Shown here: positions 6,282 to 7,042 of the stretch, piece after piece | Layout: each line of letters starts with the position of its first letter | Numbering within the stretch: position 1 is the stretch's first letter | Source: Chloroflexota bacterium | GTDB lineage: Bacteria > Chloroflexota > Ktedonobacteria > Ktedonobacterales > Ktedonobacteraceae | Assembly: GCA_005879655.1 (NCBI GenBank) | Contig: VBJK01000446.1 | Location: forward strand, 1 to 7,042 | Direction: 5' to 3' | DNA length: 7,042 nucleotides | Made by a program: the position numbers and the translations under genes | The notes under the pieces: model-generated | What the model saw: the letters and a program-made list of their open reading frames with translations, nothing else | What the model was told of the DNA's origin: nothing | Database searches by the model: none

Positions 6282-7042
6282 CTAATCGCGGAAAATTTTT
6301 GCCCATGAGCGTTTGATGAAGTTAGATTGGGAGGCTGATTTTTTCTCTACCGAGGTTTGCTGCTCATCCTCTTCGGTCATACGCTCTTCTTTTATATGCG
6401 GAGCTTCTTCGGTCTGATGAGCTTCTTCTGCTAGCAAGATGTCACTAGATAGGATTAACGGAACCGCTTCCTCTTCTCTCTTAGCGTTAGCCTCAACCAT
6501 ATCCAGTTCCACTTCATTACTCGTGACTATAAGAAGCTCTGGTGGCCGGGTTGATGCGACCAACGCTGTAGTGGGTTCTTCCATTATATCTGTTAATAGG
6601 GGTTCTCGTGCCACCGGGTCTGGCCTCGTTTTAGGAAGCAGAATCGAGGGTAAGCTCTCGGTCTGCTCATCGTCGCTTATCAATTTTTGCAGGAGCAGTG
6701 TTGCAGTTTGTGCAATGAATGAGTCATCAGGCTCTTTCTCTACAGGCTCTTTCTCTAAAGGAGGCAATGAGGTGGGACTAGCTTCGTTGAGAGAATCAAG
6801 CCAGTCGTAAGCTCCTGCTAGAGCATGTTCACACCACGCTGTATAGTCATTATGGACAATACCCATTTGTTCACAGCGTTCGAGCAATTGCATCATAGAG
6901 CCGAGCCAGCTATCGCCGCGTTCGAGCATTCTGTCGAGCAGATCTATATCTTCAACGCCAGTTGCGTGTAGCTGTACGAGCACAGTTAGAGCCATAGGCG
7001 TGGGGAGAACTCGCCTCATTCGTTCGGCATTTCGTGCAATTT
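6282..7042 (-). CDS. Unrecognised protein with acidic tail, 5' end beyond right edge
   Basis: I do not recognise the family. Counting from the first ATG in the window (7019), 245 residues follow. That ATG has no ribosome-binding site, and the frame stays open through I-A-R-N-A-E-R to the window edge, so the gene very probably begins outside. The first 78 or so residues look folded and helical (LLDRMLERGDSWLGSMMQLL, CEHALAGAYDWLD, with C49 and C63). From about 85 to 225 the protein is rich in Glu, Pro, Thr and Ser and contains a doubled EKEP unit, so it is probably a disordered acidic linker. It ends in a basic, aromatic patch (NFIKRSWAKIFRD) that could be a short amphipathic binding helix. 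There is no signal peptide or membrane segment in the visible part. The 50-residue frame follows 10 nt downstream. A role in signalling with the neighbouring kinase is possible but unsupported. Confidence 0.7.
   Translation of the reverse strand, partial: IARNAERMRRVLPTPMALTVLVQLHATGVEDIDLLDRMLERGDSWLGSMMQLLERCEQMGIVHNDYTAWCEHALAGAYDWLDSLNEASPTSLPPLEKEPVEKEPDDSFIAQTATLLLQKLISDDEQTESLPSILLPKTRPDPVAREPLLTDIMEEPTTALVASTRPPELLIVTSNEVELDMVEANAKREEEAVPLILSSDILLAEEAHQTEEAPHIKEERMTEEDEQQTSVEKKSASQSNFIKRSWAKIFRD
6728..6757. repeat. Perfect 15-bp tandem duplication inside the acidic-tail gene
   Basis: The unit CAGGCTCTTTCTCTA occurs twice back to back (6728-6742 and 6743-6757). As its length is a multiple of three it keeps the frame and encodes the doubled EKEP motif near residues 89-97 of the visible protein. 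It is a likely slippage product in a disordered, tolerant region. Confidence 0.85.

Overview
The window looks like ordinary chromosome from a bacterium, most likely a member of the Chloroflexota close to the Ktedonobacteria. That placement is inferred from three things: roughly even GC content, a small PknB-type serine/threonine kinase with the 'TNTRTDIYSLAAT' style of subdomain IX seen in many ktedonobacterial kinases, and a long MutS1. There are no rRNA or tRNA genes, no CRISPR array, no insertion sequence and no phage genes.

Layout. Positions 1-1839 (minus) hold a transketolase gene cut by the left edge of the window and broken by an internal deletion near 632-636. The gap removes about 25 codons, including the GVRE catalytic glutamate motif, and shifts the frame. 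Positions 1840-2065 are AT-rich and non-coding, with several small perfect palindromes but no convincing promoter or terminator. Positions 2066-4867 (minus) encode a complete MutS mismatch-repair ATPase. Its promoter (TTGACG-17 bp-TATACT) lies at 4882-4910, so close to the first ATG that a GTG six codons further in, with its own ribosome-binding site, is a serious alternative start. A divergent control region (4868-5002) leads to a TTG-started, tail-anchored Ser/Thr kinase on the plus strand (5003-6094).

Converging on the kinase from the right are two minus-strand reading frames. One is a 3' gene portion (6282 to the right edge) encoding an unrecognised protein with a folded-looking front part and a long acidic tail. 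Ten bases after its stop there is a previously easy-to-miss 50-residue frame (6119-6271, TTG start).

How the genes relate. MutS (DNA repair), transketolase (pentose phosphate or Calvin-type sugar interconversion) and the kinase (signalling) share no obvious pathway. mutS and tkt are co-oriented but separated by 226 bp. The 245-residue partial protein and the 50-residue frame probably form the end of one transcript. I do not see a new multi-gene system here. The points most worth a second look are the transketolase deletion, the mutS start site and the small downstream frame.
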